DNA from: Gentiana macrophylla
Lineage: Eukaryota > Streptophyta > Magnoliopsida > Gentianales > Gentianaceae
DNA length: 64,000 bases
Reading direction: 5' to 3'
Assembly (NCBI GenBank): GCA_026214975.1
Contig: JAOBSW010001170.1
Location: 34,575-98,574, forward strand
The position numbers were made by a program, and so were the translations under genes. The first letter of the stretch is position 1, and every line of letters begins with the position of its first letter. Shown piece by piece: positions 35,226 to 47,352 of the stretch. The notes under the pieces are model-generated. The model saw nothing but the letters and a program-made list of their open reading frames with translations, did no database searches and was not told the DNA's origin.

Positions 35226-35955
35226 AAGGCCGATTTATACTGGGCATGGTCTTGTAGGGCAATATAGATTCATCAAAAACGACATGCCGAGACAGAAAAA
35301 ATTTCCGAGAGGGCGGGTGAAAACACTTATAGCCTTTGTGCGTATTACTATATCCCACAAATATACAAGGCAGAGTTTTTGGGTCAAACTTGTGTTGTTT
35401 TGAATCCCAAGTATACGGATAGCATTTGGATCCAAAAATACGAAGATTAAAATAATCAGGGTGTGTGTTATGAACAATAAAATACGGAGACTCAGTGTGA
35501 TTGGTGAGAGATGGAACCCTATTCATTATATATACCATGTGGAGAAAGCCTCAACCCACAAAAAAATAGAGAGCGATCGTGAAACAACATAGTAAGACCA
35601 AGCTCACGTATAGTCCCGTGGCGACGTTCAACTGTGCCATACATTTGTGGTGTGTGAGGACAAGTAATTAGGTGTGTGATTCCTTGTTCTAACAGGCGAG
35701 TGATGAAAGGGTGCTCGAAAATTCTCCTCCATCCGTGTGGAATTGTTTAATGGACTTGTTAAATTGGGTTTTAGCATACTGTTCAAAATACAAGAACACA
35801 TTATAAAAATCAGACTTGTTTTTTAATGGGACAATCCAAATATACTTAGAAAAATCATCAACAAAGCTCACATAATAATGAAATTTACCAATAGATTCAA
35901 CAGGGGCAGGACCCCAAAGATCACAATGGACTAATTCAAAAATCGCAGACGACAC
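35140..35955 (-). pseudogene. copia integrase core and C-terminal region
   Basis: Minus strand: ELVHCDLWGPAPVESIGKFH, YYVSFVDDFSKYIWIVPLK and FHTDGGEF contain the D and D residues of the integrase core; a damaged stretch (35540-35690) replaces the part with the catalytic E; then PYFIVHNTHPDYFNLRIFGS and LPCIFVGYSNTHKGYKC, typical of copia integrase C-termini. Confidence 0.88.
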
Positions 35956-36062
35956 ATGTTCAGAACTAGAAAAAGGAAGCTTTGAGAGTTTCCCTAACTG
36001 ACAACTCTCACAAATATGTTCCTATTTATTCGGGCCTAATAAATTAATTAAACCTTTATTCT

Positions 36063-36311
36063 TTAAGGCATGAGCAGGTTAGTCTGGACATGTCCTAAGC
36101 GTTGATGCCAAACTTCAATCGAGCAAGACGGGTAGCGTGGGCGCATGAGCAAAATGACCACGTGGGAGTGTATAGAGGTCTCTCTACATTCTCCCATCAA
36201 AAGTGTCATGTCTGTCTTATTTTCCTTGAGAACAAAACCAACATTAGTGAATAAACAATGTGCATCATATTGTTGTGTGAGTTGCTTAATGGATAGTAAA
36301 TTTTTAGTCAT
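36063..36311 (-). pseudogene. copia GAG-pre-integrase / zinc-binding region
   Basis: Minus strand: NLLSIKQLTQQYDAHCLF, FVLKENKTDMTLLMG and VWHQRLGHVQTNLL. This is the GAG-pre-integrase domain with the HxxLGH part of the integrase HHCC zinc site; the CC part was lost to frame changes near 36000-36060. Confidence 0.85.
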
Positions 36312-36575
36312 ATTTGGAACTAGTAAAACACCACTGATAATTAGAACTTTATTTTTGAAAGATAAGTGAATGTCTCATGTGCCATGAATTGGGAGTGCAG
36401 TGCCGTTTCCAACAACAACATGAGCCGAGGTAGAATGCGAACGAAAATTATGTAAAAGAGTAGGATTACCTGTCATATGATTTGTGGCACCTGTGTCCAT
36501 TAGCCACTCAAAGGTCGGCAACCAGATTATCAAGGTAAGAGCCGACAACGCTTGGGAAGAACATCCTCTTTAGCC

Positions 36576-37455
36576 TTATGACTCCACCAACAAATCTTGA
36601 AATATGCCCTCGAACTCTGCAAAATCACAGATTTCATCCTTGTCATTCACGTTCAACCGAGTCATTCTCTTAAAAACCTTTTGGTCGATCGGAGTTTGAA
36701 TTGGTTGCACCTCGACCGCTGGGCTTGAAAACCGCGGCGGCGTATAAAAGCGAGGCGCCCCTCGGCCCGATGGGATGGTTTTTCGGCCCATAGAAGGCAA
36801 CGTGAGAAGTCTCACTTCTTTAGCAAATGAACCAAAGCGGCGTTGATCGAATTGTGCGGGTGGTCGACGAGCTCTCATACGAGGGTTTGTGCATGAGCAT
36901 CGTCGTAGTGAACATCTCATATTGCGGTCCCAAGCTAGTTAACAGGAAATATACTTTTTCGTTCTCAGGGAGAGGCTTACCAATGGCGGCCAAGCTGTCG
37001 CAGAGGCTTTTAAACGAGTAAACATGATCAGCAATGGATTTCGAATCATCTTTGCGCATATAAGTAATCTGTTGCTTGAGATTGAACTCTCGTTCTTGAG
37101 AGTCCTGAGCGTAGGCATGTTTGAGTGCATCCCAGATGGATTTGGCTAATTCTAGGCCAAGAACAATGCTGAGAGATTCTTCTGAAAGGGTCCCGATCGG
37201 CCATGCTCGGAGTAGCCGATCGGATTTCTTCCACGCGAGGTAGTCGGGGTTTGTGGCGGCTGGAGTTGTGGTGGCTGCTGTTGTCGTGGTCAGAGTTTTT
37301 TCTGGGGCTGGATCATCTCCGGTAAGATGGCCAAGAAGATCCTGACTGTCAGCGAAGGCGATGACTTGCTCACGCCATAGTGGGTAATTTTTCGACGTAA
37401 GCTTGATCGAAATTATGCTGTTGATGTTTATGGATGTAGTGGATTGAGAGGTCAT
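36576..37455 (-). pseudogene. copia gag (UBN2 type)
   Basis: Minus strand start MTSQSTTSININSIISIKLT about 30 bp after the PBS. KNYPLWREQVIAFADSQDLL, WKKSDRLLRAWPIGTLSEES, IWDALKHAYAQDSQEREFNL and LTSLGPQYEMFTTTML follow the copia gag pattern. The frame changes near 36840-36900, and the C-terminal nucleocapsid zinc knuckle is not clean. Confidence 0.88.
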
Positions 37456-37483
37456 GGTTAATGTGGTGATCAGACACCAATTG

Positions 37484-37495
37484 GCTCCGATACCA
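37484..37495 (-). promoter_or_regulatory. Primer-binding site of the host copia element
   Basis: Minus strand tggtatcggagc immediately after the 5' LTR end (TTCTTCA). It is an initiator tRNA-Met-type site with one change from the usual tggtatcagagc. Confidence 0.85.
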
Positions 37496-37826
37496 TGAAG
37501 AAAAGAGAATTAGTGAGTGAGGAAGCTTTTTCTTGTTTTAATTCTTGCTATATTTTTTTTGTTTTACAACGTCAACAATATATAGGAAATACAATAGCTA
37601 ACCCTAGCTAGTTCTTGTCCTAAATTGCCCTTTTTATTTAAATATAAAACAAACAATCATAAAAAACTAAATCATCATTATTTGAGAGATTGAGTATCCT
37701 TCCAGCTCTTAATCACCATTATTTTGAATTATGGTCAAATACACCTTATCACTCCAATCACCTTATCTCTCCTTTAACCATAGTTTCCTTTTGAGTATGA
37801 TACGCGTCTGTATGCGTCTGTCAATA
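37496..37826 (-). repeat. 5' LTR of the copia element
   Basis: 331 bp, nearly identical to the 3' LTR, which implies a young insertion. Confidence 0.9.
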
Positions 37827-37831
37827 ATAAC

Positions 37832-38599
37832 CCGACAGTGGCAAGGATTTGAGTCTCATCTGACAGTAAAATGTTCAGTTATCTACTATTTTCCTTTAGC
37901 GGTTATAAAAGATTGGATATCGATTTTGCTTGTATAATTGATCATTCTATTCGGTTATGTATGGTTCGTGTAACATATCAAATTCTGAAGCGGTTTATTT
38001 TTCGATTGGTTTCAACTAATTAATTTAAATAAACAAAAATATCGGTTTATGTCTGATATGAACCAAAATAAAAAAAAAAACGGAAAACAATTAATGAATG
38101 ACTATAATTTTATTGAGTTTTCAGATAAATCGTATCCGTATAAATCCCTATTCTTTAAGATTGCAATTTGAATCTAACTTTACATGTGTTGTCTCATTAA
38201 ACAATCAAACAATTCAAAAAAATTATTTCAATTTCCAATTTTTCCATTTAGAACTCGTTTTTCTCTAGTACAAGATCATATTGAAGTTCAAGAAAATGAA
38301 AAGATTCAAGCAAATTGGAGTACAGAAACATAATATCACTCCCACACTTTATCTTATTTATAAAGTAACTTATCATTGTTACTCCTTGTTATAAAACAAC
38401 AAATACTATATTAATACAACACTTCAATTCACACACTTCAGGTTTATTATTTCTACTTCCATAATCTGAAAGACACAATTTTTTTCACAACCATCATCCG
38501 TACCTAGATGTGTGGGTCCCACTGATCAATGGATGCAGACGATCGGTGTGAAAATATTATGACTCTTATTGTTGATATTGTCCATATTTTTCTAATGAA
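37832..38599. other. Gene-free AT-rich stretch
   Basis: No gene or bordered element is supported. Confidence 0.4.
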
Positions 38600-39120
38600 A
38601 AATGTTAGGAACGACAACATTTAGTGTCATAGCAATCAATTAATACAACATATTTTCACATCATTATAAAATGACTTATTGATTGATGCAAGTTACATCA
38701 TAATCAATGATGTAAAAGTGTGTTGTGTCGACTGTTATGAAGCGATTATTGCGGCAATATCACTTTTCTTTTTATAATAGGTTGTGCTAGTTCGGCAATA
38801 AATTGTCACAACAAAGTGACAAGACACACACTTTTACATTGTTCATTATGGTGGTTCTCATCATAATCAATGGTTTGAAAGTATGTTACGATCCTTTGTT
38901 GTGATAATTATACTCTGAAACTAGCATTATTGTTGTGATAATATTATTCTTTTCTAATACAACAGTGCTAGTTACACAACAAATTTTTATAAGAAAGTGA
39001 CGCAACACAATTTTACATCATTGATTATAGTGTATGACCAATCAATTGATACGGACCCACTATGTTCAATGGTATAAAAGTATATTGTGTCATTTTGTTT
39101 TGACAATTTTATCGTGAAAC
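38600..39120. repeat. Array of three diverged repeats downstream of the lipid transfer protein gene
   Basis: The word set tcacaacaaagtgac, acacttttacatca / ttgattatg and gtgaaactagtatt recurs at about 38610-38760, 38790-38950 and 38960-39120, with related pieces at 39710-39800 and 51385-51520. It is probably remnants of one MITE family inserted repeatedly. Confidence 0.6.
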
Positions 39121-39148
39121 TAGTATTTTCGCCCCTAAAACATTACTT

Positions 39149-39439
39149 TTAGCATCTAGGAAATGGCACCCCACATGTGGCAGTAACCCTTCTGGCATTG
39201 GGTGTGTTAACAAACTGTCTAAGGTGTGGGTCTCTAACATAGCCACAAAGGCAAGGCCTTTGCTCTCTAAGTTTGCCGCAGCAGGCGGCGGACGGCGGCT
39301 GGTTCGACGTGATTGCACCTAAACACGGAGCTAGTTGTGCCGGTGAACACGTCGCCGCGGAGGTCAATCGGATTTCGGTGGTGAAAACCGAGATGACGAC
39401 AACGAGACAGAGGACGATGACATGGTTGGAAATCTTCAT
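39149..39439 (-). CDS. Type-2 non-specific lipid transfer protein, 96 aa precursor
   Basis: Small secreted protein that binds lipids in a hydrophobic cavity closed by four disulphides. The start MKISNHVIVLCLVVVISVFT gives a clear signal peptide, cleaved after LTSAA, and a mature part of about 67 residues beginning TCSPAQLAPCLG. The eight cysteines follow the type-2 pattern: C, C, CC, CxC, C, C (AACCGKLREQRPCLCGYV ... TATCGVPFPRC). The length matches the 7-kDa LTP2 class. An upstream in-frame ATG at 39550 is unlikely: it would add a Lys-run peptide in front of the signal sequence and lies next to the TATA box. The frame is intact. Confidence 0.95.
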   Translation of the reverse strand: MKISNHVIVLCLVVVISVFTTEIRLTSAATCSPAQLAPCLGAITSNQPPSAACCGKLREQRPCLCGYVRDPHLRQFVNTPNARRVTATCGVPFPRC

Positions 39440-39551
39440 TTTTTTTTTTTTTTTTTTGTTTGTGTGAAGAAATTTGAAGAGAATTGGAGAAAAGTTTGAG
39501 GTTTTGGAGAATGTAGTAGTGAGGTGCATGAGATGTGTGCTTTTGTGCACA

Positions 39552-39560
39552 ATTTATAGA
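39552..39560 (-). promoter_or_regulatory. TATA box of the lipid transfer protein gene
   Basis: Minus strand tctataaat about 115 bp upstream of the start codon at 39439. This would put transcription start near 39525 and supports the internal methionine as the real start. Confidence 0.6.
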
Positions 39561-40664
39561 GAGCTAAAGTGTGAAAACAACCACTTCTTGATGTGAAATT
39601 ACAAAGATATTAAGTTTACGGGTTTACATAAAAGACCAAAAAAAAAAACAAACAAAAAAAAAAACACATAAAAGACAAGTAATGCCACCGATACAACAAC
39701 TCAATCATAGCGGGTGACACAATCTAGTTTTACACCATTGATGATGATGTACTGCATGTGATGATCGATGGTGTCAAAAAAATCAAGTTATTTCATTTGT
39801 TGTGCATTTTAAGTCGATCAGATCAATAAGATTACTCAATTCATAATTCACTGATAGGGTGTTTTTGATTCATTGCCTTTTTTTTTTTTTAATGTAAAAT
39901 GTGTGATTTAGATCATTTCATGTATCTTTTATTAGATAAAATGAAACGAGGTGTTTCTGGTTTGTTGGTTTTTTTATTTTTTTATATAAAATATGTGATT
40001 CAGATCATTTTAAATATCTTTTAGGTAGATGAAATAGAGTAAACGTGTCAGTGAAATTAATAAGGTTTGTGAAAGGAAGCACCAAATTTTCTACTTGAAG
40101 TGGTGGTCTTAGTCTACTATTTTCTTTGCCTCTCTCTTTAGGTATATGTGTGGGGTAAGAGTGATGGCTAATGTGATTTATCCCCTTCTAAAACTAATAT
40201 ATATGAAAGAATCTATCTTTAGTTCTCACAAAATGCTTCAAACCCAACACCCTATCCCTAAATAAAACTAAGGCCCCTAAATACGGAAGGGTCTGCTAAT
40301 ATGAATAATGAACACCATTTATCTCTCTTTTTATCTAATAAATTAATTTCACACATCAATATCATTTATATAATAATGCGTTATGTATCAAGTAATGACA
40401 CAAGCACATGAAAGATATCACAACGGTGATATACATCATTGAAAAAAAAATTATATATACTATTTTTTTCATAAAAAAGGAATATTAGGTTTTAGTCCAA
40501 TTTCCGTCTCTGTATATAAATTTTAATCCAGTTTGTATTTTTTTGTTGGTTTAAGGACAAAATATTTTCCTTTGGACTATTTTGTCCTTTCTTTTAATAT
40601 TAGCTTCATTTCCTTCGGATTCCTCCCGTCGCATTTGCAGAGAGAGAAAAACACAAACAAATCC
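39561..40664. other. Gene-free AT-rich stretch
   Basis: Two related words (gatttagatcatttcatgta, gattcagatcattttaaata) at 39905 and 40001 suggest a local duplication. Nothing else is supported. Confidence 0.4.
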
Positions 40665-41153
40665 ATGGCCGGATTGCAGAGATCGGAAACCTAACTCACT
40701 TTCTTTGATTGGCAGGCAGATAAATCAAAATCAAGTTCCAAATTATCCTTCAAACCCTTTTCCCCATTGGGGGTTTTCTCAGCTGAAATTTTCCCCAAAT
40801 TCAAAGATGCATCATCATCGTCGTCGCCACCTTTGAGTTTCTTGAAATCAAGAAACAACGGTAGAGTGATTACGAATCACGGGCTTAGGTTTCAAGAAAT
40901 TGATGGAAAAGATTTAAGCCCGTGGAATCGAGATTCAAGTCGAAATGGCAAAACCGAATCAGAAAACGAGAACAATTTAGAGCAAAGAATTTGTTCAAGA
41001 ACAATATTGTCCAAGCTTGTGAGAGTATCAATTTCGCCGCTTTCATCATCATCGCGGAAAGAAATGAAAAATCGCCATTTTCAAGTGCGAGATGAAGAAA
41101 ATGGGAGCGATGGAATGCTTGTTGATGGAGAAGCTTGTACTTTACCTCACTGA
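40665..41153 (+). pseudogene. Unrecognised plant ORF, interrupted by a stop at codon 10
   Basis: An ATG in good context (atccatggcc, 40665) opens MAGLQRSET, then TAA at 40692. The same frame is then open to 41153: LTFFDWQADKSKSSSKLSF, KPFSPLGVFSAEIFPKFKD, a Ser run, FLKSRNNGRVITNHGLRFQE and so on to DGEACTLPH. The sequence gattggcag at about 40706-40714 looks like a 3' splice site, so the stop could be inside an intron whose donor I cannot find. No family recognised; Ser- and Lys-rich, no signal peptide. It is either a gene with a missed first exon, a pseudogene, or a one-base error. Confidence 0.5.
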
Positions 41154-42143
41154 CGATGTGCTTGACTTCAAAATCTTGTCTTCTTTCCTTTATAAGGCGG
41201 CTTCGGTTTCATCACTGTTGAACCTTTCATTGTATTACGTTGTTTGTTGAGTTGTTTAGTCCAACTCTAGTTGAACTTGTTGTGTTGTTTTTGCAAGAAA
41301 TGATCTGCTTACCAAAGACATGTTCTCGCAAATTAATCGACTTTGTTATCTCACATTCTCGTTTGAATAGCCTTGTAAAGTCGAACCCCTGCTTATTGTA
41401 CAAATGAGCCTCGCTCGTTAATTGAATTTACATTAAGTCGCTTGTTACATTTCTCATTGAACCTATTGTAGCATCTTGGCTTGTTACGCTTCTCATTTCT
41501 CATTGAACCGATTCTACTTGTGTTACCCTTGTGTTCTTGTGTTACCCCGTGTTACTTTGTTATTCTTGTGTTCTTTGTGTTCTTTGGTTCTTGTGTTTAC
41601 GTGTTCTTGTGTTACTGTGTTCATAGGAATTTGATTAAAATCAAGGTTATATAGTGGAGAGGATGAACACCCCTTGTGTGTTTTATTGTGCCTCTCAAAT
41701 TCTGGTTTCTTCTTGCTAAATCATGCTCCTGTTTTGGACTGCCGAACTTGTTTGCTTGCATTTACTCACGCTCTTGATATCTTGCTCGAACTTGTCTTAA
41801 TCGCCTAATATTGTTGCATCTTGTTTGTCGCGCCTTACAAGCCTGCATTCGTGATCCTTGAACAACAAATAAACTTTTAGGCATTAGTGTTTTAGAGATT
41901 TGAACATTGTATTCGCTTTTATATAGTATTTAGGCTTGATAATCTTGATGTTCTGACTTGACTACCTTTCCTTAATCCTCACTGAAAGTTCATTTCGATA
42001 TACTTGTTGAATTGATCTTGTAATCAGTCAAAGTTGTAATTGATTAATTTAGATAGTTTGATGAACTCAGTATTTCATTTTGTGAACATTGCATCTAAGC
42101 TTGCATCATTTCATCATGCTTTTCTTTGTTATAGTATTGTTAA
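41154..42143. other. 3' flank with a short degenerate tandem repeat
   Basis: Possible 3'UTR of the preceding ORF. At 41515-41625 the words cttgtgtta and gtgttctt repeat irregularly many times. No gene is supported. Confidence 0.45.
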
Positions 42144-43963
42144 TGTTAGGTGTGATGCCGAAAGATAATTTTTGTAATTGTTTTATTTAATAAATGAAAT
42201 GATGTTATTATTCATATTTATTATTCTCATAATCACCGATGTGACAATAGTATTTACACTACGTAAAACCCCGAGTATATCGTTTATGTAATCATTTTTA
42301 ACTCGGTGTATGAGACATACACGGGAGGATTGAGTTAGTGAAGATGTACTTAAAATACAATTAGTCCGTAGTAAAGTTAATCGAGAGTATCGGGTCTCCC
42401 TTTAACGTATTATTAATGCGCCCATAACACGATAGGTGTGATCGTCTTATCCGGACTTTCGGTTAAGGGAACCTAATGGGGCATTTATATATGATAGATA
42501 TATCATATAGAAATTTGGACCGATTTGATCCGAGTTCTCAATATAATTCCGTAATTGAGAAGTCTTATCGAATCATTAGATGATCATATTATGGATATAT
42601 CTTAATCCCGAGGTGATCAGCGACCAACCGCTTGAATCGGTATGAGGTTTGACTTGACGGTTAAGGATTACACCGAGTCCGTGATCCGAATTACCTCATC
42701 TTGGCATTGTCTTGGATTGAGTGAGTAGTCCGTGTTATCACAGATACGAATCCATTCCTTCCATTTATGGAAGTAGATAGACATTCCCTTATGAGTTAAT
42801 CCACAGACATTGATCGATCCACGGGATTCATATTACAATCGATTAGCTACCAAAGTGAGTTATTTGAATTATTGATCACCAAGGGGTTAACGGTAAGTAA
42901 GGACAAGATGTTCGAAAAGGGTTAACGGTAACTTCCCGATTTAGAATGAAGCGATCATGGAGGATTAATCCATATGAAATGATTATATCGGTGGGACGCT
43001 TATTACTTTCGTGAGGAGATAAATATAATCTTATAATCGGAGAGTGTCGTCACGGGATTATGGTGGCATATTCTGTGATTGATTTATCGAATATATAATT
43101 GTTTCATTCGTCGGATAATTATTTATTTGATTTATCGGAGTCGCCGATTATTAGTCCATGGTCCCCCGACGTGCCTCCTAATATAGCATGTATATTCTCG
43201 GACGTCGAATCCTAATAATATTGATTTAGTTCATGTTGGACTTTATTAAAACGATATGTGAATTAATTGTTTAGTGGACTATTAAATTAGTTGGGCTAAA
43301 TAATTAAATATGTGGAAAAAGACATTTTCCATAATCTTGGCCCAAATTGTTGTGTAATGGCAAAATTAATATTGACTAGGTCAATAAAAGTTGTGGCGCC
43401 TCATATGTCCTTTTAACAAGGAATTAGTTTTTTTTGTGTGTTAAAAGACATGTGCATAAAATATTTATTGGATAAATATTTATGGTAATAAATAAAGATA
43501 AATATTATTTTTAGATTTGTTCTAAAATATTATGAGATTATCTTTTATTTATGGATTTATTTATTGAATAATAAAATCCTTGGAGGCTAAGTTTACTTCT
43601 TCTATATAAAGAGAGTTCTAAGCCTCAACACAACAACACAAAAATTTCGACTTCTTCCTTTAAAGAGAAAAAATTTCGGCCATAGTTGTAGAGAAAAATC
43701 TTAGTGATTTTTCCGGTAGCATATCGGAGGGTTCGAGTCTAATTCCTTCCACCGGGAATTGCTTGGATCACACGCACGGAAGGTTTGTGGTGCTCATCAC
43801 ATCTACTCCCAATTCATCCTCCTTATGTTCTTCGATTTGGATTTTGAGATCCAAAAGGTATGATTTACAAACTTACTTGTAGATGTAGATTTGATGTTTT
43901 ATTACGTATACACATAGATCTAGATCCTTAAATCGCTTCCGTTGCGATGATATTTTCCTAACA
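42144..43963 (+). mobile_element. Solo LTR, 1820 bp, same family as the inverted LTR pair
   Basis: Starts TGTTAGGTGTGATGCCG and ends TTTTCCTAACA. Perfect 5-bp target duplication GTTAA at 42139-42143 and 43964-43968. It aligns over its whole length to the LTR at 28891-30735, with more indels than the inverted pair show to each other, so it is an older insertion or a different subfamily. No PBS or internal sequence follows. Confidence 0.93.
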
Positions 43964-44011
43964 GTTAATTGCTGAACTTGTAGTATTTTCTTTGTTAAGT
44001 ATTATATTTAT

Positions 44012-44120
44012 GGGGCAAGGGTCCAAAAGGACACAAAATAGACTTAATTAGGCAAATAGGACACTAAGAAATCTTATTTGGTTATAAGGACACAAATTAG
44101 ATAGATAGACTCAAATACCC
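44012..44120 (+). repeat. Left terminal inverted repeat
   Basis: Starts ggggcaagggtcc and pairs with 49625-49729. Matching blocks of 10-17 bp are separated by small differences. Confidence 0.7.
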
Positions 44121-44219
44121 TTAATGAACAAAAATAAAAAATAAAAATCAAGCGCTGTGGAAAACAAAAGCATGCGCATATATTTATTTTGTTATTATTA
44201 TTGGCGCCTGAACGTCCAG

Positions 44220-44252
44220 TGTGTTTTTTTTTTTTTTTTTTTTTTTTTTTTT
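44220..44252. repeat. Poly(T) tract
   Basis: A run of about 27 T, followed at 44271 by a shorter one. Confidence 0.9.
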
Positions 44253-44295
44253 GATGCAAAGTAGGAATGTTTTTTTTTTTTTTTCTTTAACCGAT

Positions 44296-47200
44296 ATAGT
44301 GACCATCGCGATACAATAACCACTCGATGCATTGACCACCGCGATTTTGTGACCACCGTGACGCATTGACCATCCCGATGCCTTGACCACCGCGACGCAC
44401 GACGCATTGACCACCGTGATGCATTGACCACCGCAATGCAGTGACCATCCTGATGCATTGACCACCCCGATGCATTGACCACCCTGATGCATTGACCACC
44501 ACGATGCAGAGACACCGCGATGAAGTGACACGGCGATGCAGAGACACCGCAATGAAGTGACACCGCGATGCAGAGACCACCGCGATGCACTGACAACCGC
44601 AATGCACAGACATCGCGATGCAGAGACACCACGATCCAGAGACATCGCGATGCAGTGACCACCGCGATGCATTGATCACCGCGATGCAGCGGCCATCGCG
44701 ATGCAGTGACCACTGCGTTTCATTGACCACCGTGTTTCATTGACCACCGAGATACAGAGACACCGCAATGCAGAGACATTGCGATGAAGCGACACCGAGA
44801 TGCAGAGACACGACGATAAAGCGACACCGCGATGCAGAGACACGGCGATGAAGCGACACCGCGATGTAAAGACAACACGATGCAGAGACAGCGCGATGTA
44901 GAGACCACCGCGATGCACTGACAACCGCGATGAAGTGACCACCCCCGATGAAGAGACACCGCGATGCAGTGACCACCACCAATACATAGACGCCTGCAGA
45001 GATGCGCGATGCGAGACACCTCGATGCCGAAACTTTCAATGTAGTGATCATCGCGATGTATTGACCACACTCAATATATTGACCATCGCTTATGCGCGAG
45101 ACGCCGCGATGCAGAGACACCTCAATGAAGTGACACCGTGATGCACTGATAACCGTGATGCAGTGACCATCCCTGATGCAGAGACACCGCGATGTAGTGA
45201 CCACCCCCGAGGCAGAGACACCGTAATGCAGTGACCACCTCTGTTGCAGAGACACCGCGATGCAGTGACCACCCCCGATGCAGTTACCACCCCGATGCAG
45301 AGACACCGTGATGTAGTGACCACCCCAGATGCAGAGACACCACGATGCAGTGACCACCACCCGATCTGAGACGACGCGCGAAATGCCGCGATCGAGAGAC
45401 ACCTCGATCTGAGAGACCCCGATGCTGATGACATTTGATTTTTGCGCATACAACTTTATTTCGAAAATCGAATTTTCTTCATAAAATCAACACGATGTCG
45501 ATGACCATCGCGACGCGACATCGCGATGCGATGACTATCGCGACGCGACACCGCGATGCAGTGACCACCGCGATGCTTTGACCACCGTGATGCAGAGACG
45601 CCTCGATGAAGTGACACCGCGATGTATTGACCACCCCAGATCTATTGACCACCTCAAATACAGTGGTCACCTCCGATGCAGAGACACCGAATGCAGTGAC
45701 CACCCCCGATGCAGAGAAACCGGATGCAGTGACCACCCCCGACGCAGAGACACCACGATTAAGTGACACCGTGATGCACTAACAACCGAGATGCATTGAC
45801 CACTATTAACGAGTCGAGCTCGATCTTGTTATAGTTTATTAAATATTAAATGAATTTTAAGAAAATAATCGACCTTACGAGACGAGTCGAGCGATATCGA
45901 GTACTTAGCGAGTCGAGTTCGATCTTGCCTTTTTATGGCTTCATCGAGCCCAAACTTTATCAATATTTTATGCAGTGACATTGGCAACCATATATGCGTG
46001 ACATCAACAATTTATGCAGTGACATCGACAATCAAATATGCAGTGACATCAACATTTTATGCAGTGACATCACCAATTTATGCAGTGACATCGCCAATCA
46101 AATATGTAGTGACATCACCAATTTATGTAGAGACACCATATTGAATGACCTTCACGATGCAGAGACACCGCGATGAAGTGGCACCGCATTACAGAGACAC
46201 CGCGATGAAGCGACACCGCGATGCAAAGACATCGCGATACAGAGATACAACGATGAAGTGACACCACGATGCAGAGATACCGTGATGAAGTGACACCGTG
46301 ATGTAGAGACACCGCGATGAAGTGACACCGCGATGCAGTGACCACCCCTGTTGCAGAGACACCGGATGAAGTGACACCGCGATGCAGTGACCACCCCTGA
46401 TGCAGAGACACCACGATGCAAAGACACCGCGATGAAGTGACACCGTGATACAGTGACCACCCCTGATGCAGAGACACCCTTGATGCAGAGACATCGTGAT
46501 GAATTGACACCGCGATGTCTCTTTAGCGTTAAAAAAAATCACGTCCAGGAAAAATAAAACGCGCCGAGGAAAAATAAAATGTGGCCATAAAAAAAATGAA
46601 GTTTCCATGCAATTTCCTTCCACCAAATCTTCACGTAATCAAAGCTTAATTTGATAATGTGTCCTTTATGAGTTTAGTTGATAGATCTTGGAACGATGCA
46701 AAGACACCGCGATGCAGTGACCACCCCAGATGCACATACACCGCGATGCAATGACCATCCCCGATGCACAGACACCGCGATGTTATGACATTTGACGATG
46801 CAGAGACACCGCGATGCAGAGACATCGCGATTAAGAGACACCGCGATGCAGAGACACCGTGATAAAGTGACACCGCGATGAAGTGACACCGTAATACAGA
46901 GACACCGCGATGAAATGACACCGTGATGCAGAGACACCGCGATGAAGTGACACCGCAATGCAGAGACACCGCCATGCAGAGACACCGCGATGCAATGACC
47001 ACCCCCGATGCAGGGACGCCGCGATGCCGAGACACCTCGATGAAGTGACACCGTGATGCATTGACCACCCCAGATCCATTGACCACCGCGATGCAGTGGC
47101 TACCTCGATGCAGAGACACCGTGATGCAGTGAGCACCCCCGATGCAGAGACATTGTGATTCATTCACCACCACGATGCAGTGGCCAACCCAATGCATTCA

Positions 47201-47352
47201 CCACTGCGATTCATTGACCACCGCGATGCAGTGATCATCCTGATGCAGTGACCACCGCGATGCATTGACCACCTCGATGCAATGACCACCGCGATATAGA
47301 GACATCGCGATGAAATGACACTGCGATGCAGAGACACCGCGATGCAATGAAA
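44296..47352. repeat. Minisatellite with 16- and 17-bp units
   Basis: Over 100 units of gatgcagagacaccgc (16 bp), gatgaagtgacaccgc (16 bp) and gatgcagtgaccaccgc (17 bp) in mixed order. Breaks at about 45430-45490, 45805-45960 and 46525-46690 are non-repeat inserts; 45965-46140 is an AT-rich variant (tatgcagtgacatcaccaat). The array is GC- and CpG-rich in contrast to its surroundings. Long minus-strand ORFs (up to 238 codons) here are a by-product of the repeat and not genes. Confidence 0.95.

Larger units (their letters stand above)
28023..37826 (-). mobile_element. Ty1/copia retrotransposon with both LTRs, split by a nested insertion
   Basis: Minus-strand element flanked by ATAAC (28018-28022 and 37827-37831). 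LTRs of 330 and 331 bp are nearly identical. PBS gctccgatacca (37484-37495) lies next to the 5' LTR and a purine tract (plus strand tactccccctcaaacg) next to the 3' LTR. Polyprotein order gag, GAG-pre-integrase, integrase, RT, RNase H is the Ty1/copia order. Without the nested 4968-bp insert and its 5-bp duplication the element is about 4.83 kb, normal for copia. Several stops and frameshifts make it non-autonomous. Confidence 0.93.

Noticed and set aside
34833..35403. Plus-strand ORFs across the copia integrase and RT
   Set aside because: They are shadows of the minus-strand copia polyprotein.
39440..39550. Upstream ATG extending the lipid transfer protein by 37 residues
   Set aside because: It lies at the TATA box and would place a Lys-run in front of a good signal peptide.
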